A stretch of 64,000 nucleotides of DNA from Hyposmocoma kahamanoa (taxonomy: Eukaryota; Arthropoda; Insecta; Lepidoptera; Cosmopterigidae). Below are positions 61,057 through 64,000 of the stretch, piece by piece; within the stretch, counting starts at the first letter, position 1; each line of letters opens with the position of its first letter. The stretch is taken from NCBI RefSeq assembly GCF_003589595.1, contig NW_020653770.1:146589-210588 (forward strand), read 5' to 3'. Under the pieces are notes generated by a model, which was not told where the DNA came from, searched no databases, and saw only the letters and a list, made by a program, of their open reading frames with translations. Made by a program: the position numbers and the translations under genes.

Positions 61057-61280
61057 TTCAATTCAATTCAATTCAATTCTTTATTGAGTAATAGGCAAAG
61101 GAAACAATATGATATTACTTTAGTAAATATAGAAACTTAATAACAGAAGACAAGTAAATAGAGACACGCTCTAAAGTATCGTGCCTTTACTTCTGGCAGT
61201 GTTTCTCTTTTGAATAGGTTGACTTATTCTTTGGCGAAAGTAGCTGCCAGTATTCTGGATATCGAAGGCTTCAGTTCGGC
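61057..61280 (-). repeat. Possible retroelement 3' end with (ATTCA)n tail
   Basis: On the minus strand an aataaagaattgaattgaat tail (61058-61090) ends the segment, like a LINE or SINE 3' end with a pentamer tail. No coding motif was typed upstream of it. Confidence 0.4.
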
Positions 61281-62154
61281 CACACCAAGGACACTCCATA
61301 CAACTGTCGAAAGTTATTTACCTACTATTACTACATACAGCAAGACGCTATCTGCACACGCGCAAATGCGTGCGGCAAGTGCCAGGATTACCCATCACTT
61401 GCTCGTGTGTGGTCAGAGCGTCGAGCGGCAACACGGCGAAAATGCTAACGCGAATCTGTATCTATAATTCTATTAATAGAATCCTAATAAAAATTCATGT
61501 TCATTGGGTATTTATATCAACATAATATAATATTTTTTATTAATTCACTAAGTAGAATAATCTTGATTTATTCAATAATAATAAATTAAAGCACCTCAAA
61601 TGTTATATTCTGGACAGGTACTTTTAAATGAGGTAACCAAGGTATTTGAAATTGCGTGTCCAACTAATTATATTCACTACATATTTATCCGCAATACAAA
61701 TTGAAAATTCGAGAACCCTTGTCTACTATATTACATATTATTATATTGATATAATAAAAATGTATTATATGTTACCTTGCACTAAATAAATGAAGAAAAC
61801 AATTACCGAATGAGTCTTAGACTTAAGATTTCTTAATTACCTCGTTTCATCTTTCGGAAAACGAAAGAAACTTCTCTCTTTATTCCGTTTAGGTGATGAT
61901 AAACAGACGTACACAGCACAACTACCGACCATTATAAGTAGTAATGTACAATGATGTTTAATACTAACGTACAAGTTTCGAAATGAACAAACGAAAACTA
62001 TATTCAAATATCAAAGCGTCTTAGCGCGAAAACGGCTCGCCGACAGCCATGTTGCAGTTCAGTCAATGTGACCGTCAGTGTGCGGGGCGATACCGCAGTA
62101 TCTAAAGCTAGGGAGGAGCGGAGAGTGTCCATTCTCGTTTCTTTTTTGTTCCCT
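61281..62154. repeat. 0.9-kb dispersed repeat, copy B
   Basis: Partner of 47543-48474. It keeps the fuller right part (agtcaatgtgaccgtcagtg, taaagctagggaggagcgg). The minus strand has a short frame (RMDTLRSSLALDTAVS, then TLTVTLTELQHGCRR) that is partly matched in copy A. Edges are ggacactc (61292 region) and gagtgtcc (62131 region). Confidence 0.75.
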
Positions 62155-63068
62155 GGTTCGGCTAACTGAAAGTACTTTAGCGAGAAACTTCGCCTAAGGC
62201 CCCAGAGACCCCGGGTTTCCACTGCAAAAGGTACAAAACTGCAGCACTGCCTGAATTTGCCGTATTAGAGCCTTTTACAGTTCTCGTGTGAGCAGTTTTC
62301 GTAAACAGATCGCTAGTGCAAAGAGTAACGTTGTATAGCATTTAATAACGTGACATAAAAACTACAACAGTCGAAAATAAATTTAAAAATTACTACTTAC
62401 TTACTATCAAAAAAGTTTGTAGTAACTAATGCTGCTGCTAGAATCCTGTATTTATATAATGTTGTAAACAATTTTATGCCCCAAGCATGCAAGAAACTTG
62501 AATTTCAAAAGGTGTTCGTCTCTTGGGTTTCTTGGAATTTATTTGTACGCGACCACAATTAAATGCCTACGAATATATTTTAACTTCAAGATTTTGTTCC
62601 AGTTCTTTACAGTTGAAAATGATCACAATTAGAAGCCAGTGTGTATTGTTGTAAACTGTAAAATAATTACATAGAGTACTCATATGAGGCAGATATATGT
62701 ATAAGATTTCAGACTGTGTATTTACAAGGCGTTTTTGCGCCCATACATCATTTTAACAGTTGCATTTTTTTGTCGGAATTGTTCCTTGCCTAGAAGAAAT
62801 CAAAAAACGCGATACCTTATCTGCCTCACGCCATCGGCGTCGCCGTCACCGAGGGCGCTCCCTCCGCGGCTATCGGCAGCGCTACCTAAAGCAAATTGGT
62901 TGATGCTCCATTACGGTATTAACTTATTATGTGTATAACCATAATAGGTCAACTATAGTAGAGCTGAAGTGATAAAACTCCTCACACGTTGTACGCTTTA
63001 GCATAGGATATAATATTATGTATAATATTAGGGGTTAAAGTATGAAATTGCCGTTTTATTGCAATAGG
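62155..63068. other. No gene recognised; one GC-rich islet
   Basis: AT-rich apart from 62822-62887, a sharp GC-rich islet described under findings as a possible minus-strand exon. Confidence 0.4.
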
Positions 63069-63468
63069 NNNNNNNNNNNNNNNNNNNNNNNNNNNNNNNN
63101 NNNNNNNNNNNNNNNNNNNNNNNNNNNNNNNNNNNNNNNNNNNNNNNNNNNNNNNNNNNNNNNNNNNNNNNNNNNNNNNNNNNNNNNNNNNNNNNNNNNN
63201 NNNNNNNNNNNNNNNNNNNNNNNNNNNNNNNNNNNNNNNNNNNNNNNNNNNNNNNNNNNNNNNNNNNNNNNNNNNNNNNNNNNNNNNNNNNNNNNNNNNN
63301 NNNNNNNNNNNNNNNNNNNNNNNNNNNNNNNNNNNNNNNNNNNNNNNNNNNNNNNNNNNNNNNNNNNNNNNNNNNNNNNNNNNNNNNNNNNNNNNNNNNN
63401 NNNNNNNNNNNNNNNNNNNNNNNNNNNNNNNNNNNNNNNNNNNNNNNNNNNNNNNNNNNNNNNNNNNN
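63069..63468. other. Assembly gap (400 N)
   Basis: A run of exactly 400 N, the same length as the gap at 20.3 kb, so a placeholder size is likely. Confidence 0.99.
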
Positions 63469-63955
63469 GCAAAAAATAAACGAAAAATACAAGGACATGA
63501 TGGTGGTGAAAAATTACTATAGTAATGAAAATGATTATAAAATTAGGATTAAAAATATATATATTGACAAATTAGTAAGGCCGGCAAAACTAGTGCATTT
63601 GAATGAAAATAATTGTTGTGGTAAAAGTACACGACATTAAGTTCCGAAGCATTTTTACGACATAGCTTGCATAAGTTATGATACAAAATGTATGTAAACA
63701 AGCACTAAAACGTAAGCTAAAAGCGTATTTCATAAATTAACTGTCTATTAAGTACAAATAGATAGTGTTTAAATAAGATCACTCCAAAATAAGCAAAATG
63801 AAATGCCGAGCTGTGCATAGACGTAGTCTGTCTGAAGAGTGGAATCATAGTAAATCTTTGCAATTGCGATAGTATTAAGGAAATTACATTTTTCAATATT
63901 ACAGTATGAGTTTTAAATATATGAAAAGTGGAATAAAATTAAAGTATTTTTTATA
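63469..63955. other. AT-rich stretch, no gene recognised
   Basis: Nothing typed. Confidence 0.4.
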
Positions 63956-64000
63956 GGAAGACGTAGAAGTGGAAGACATCCGGTAGACCGACACGGCCGA
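63956..64000 (+). mobile_element. Possible RTE-like LINE fragment running off the window
   Basis: The plus frame reads RRRSGRHPVDRHGR, resembling the RR.GRP..RW.DD block of RTE-type reverse transcriptase C termini (compare RPATRWTDD at 4.8 kb). A splice-acceptor-like ttttttatag precedes it, so an exon start is the alternative, though one of the three frames meets a stop at once. Confidence 0.35.

Noticed and set aside
63028..63498. Three reading frames of 138-156 codons around 63.0-63.5 kb
   Set aside because: They consist almost entirely of N from the assembly gap and contain no real sequence.
63945..64000. Host exon after the ttttttatag acceptor
   Set aside because: The open frame resembles an RTE C-terminal block better than a host exon, and another frame stops at once.

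Overview
The window looks like lepidopteran (moth or butterfly) nuclear DNA. It is AT-rich, has no dense gene structure, and nearly everything recognisable is a fragment of a transposable element of kinds familiar from Lepidoptera: CR1/Jockey-like LINEs, RTE-type LINE 3' ends with a (TGA)n tail, R1-clade 3' ends, tRNA-derived SINEs and repeats opening with AACCGACTTC. No complete protein-coding gene, functional tRNA, rRNA or CRISPR array was found. Three runs of N (20293-20692, 30844-30853, 63069-63468) are assembly gaps.

Only two short segments look like host exons. Both are on the + strand, GC-rich against AT-rich surroundings, start with ATG and end at a plausible splice donor in phase 0: 10635-10721 (29 codons) and 43397-43492 (32 codons). 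They may be alternative first exons of one gene with very large introns, or starts of two genes. I do not recognise either peptide. If they are first exons, much of the window is intron.

Layout: 1-331 LINE C-terminal fragment (-); 1287-1514 MITE; 4818-4990 RTE 3' end; 5305-6865 copies of a tRNA-like repeat; 6944-7325 AACCGACTTC repeat; 10.6 kb candidate exon; 12.3-15.0 kb the largest element, a broken CR1/Jockey-like LINE with endonuclease and reverse transcriptase; 17.3-18.2 kb repeat and RTE fragments (-); 24.5-28 kb mixed SINE and LINE scraps; 30.4-30.9 kb tRNA-like repeat split by a palindromic element and a 10-N gap; 32-39 kb LINE fragments, tail repeats and the palindromic element; 43.4 kb candidate exon; 45.6-47 kb tRNA-like repeats; 47.5-48.5 kb one copy of a 0.9-kb repeat whose partner is at 61.3-62.2 kb; 48.6-49.2 kb and 55.6-55.8 kb two R1-like insertions, each with a 14-bp target-site duplication; 51.8-59 kb more palindromic elements, a SINE and two AACCGACTTC copies.

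The most interesting signal is a short palindromic element with an unpaired 3' tail that occurs at least six times. Four copies are flanked by 12-15 bp direct repeats and one looks 5'-truncated, which suggests spread by reverse transcription rather than cut-and-paste. No operon-like or multi-gene system was seen.
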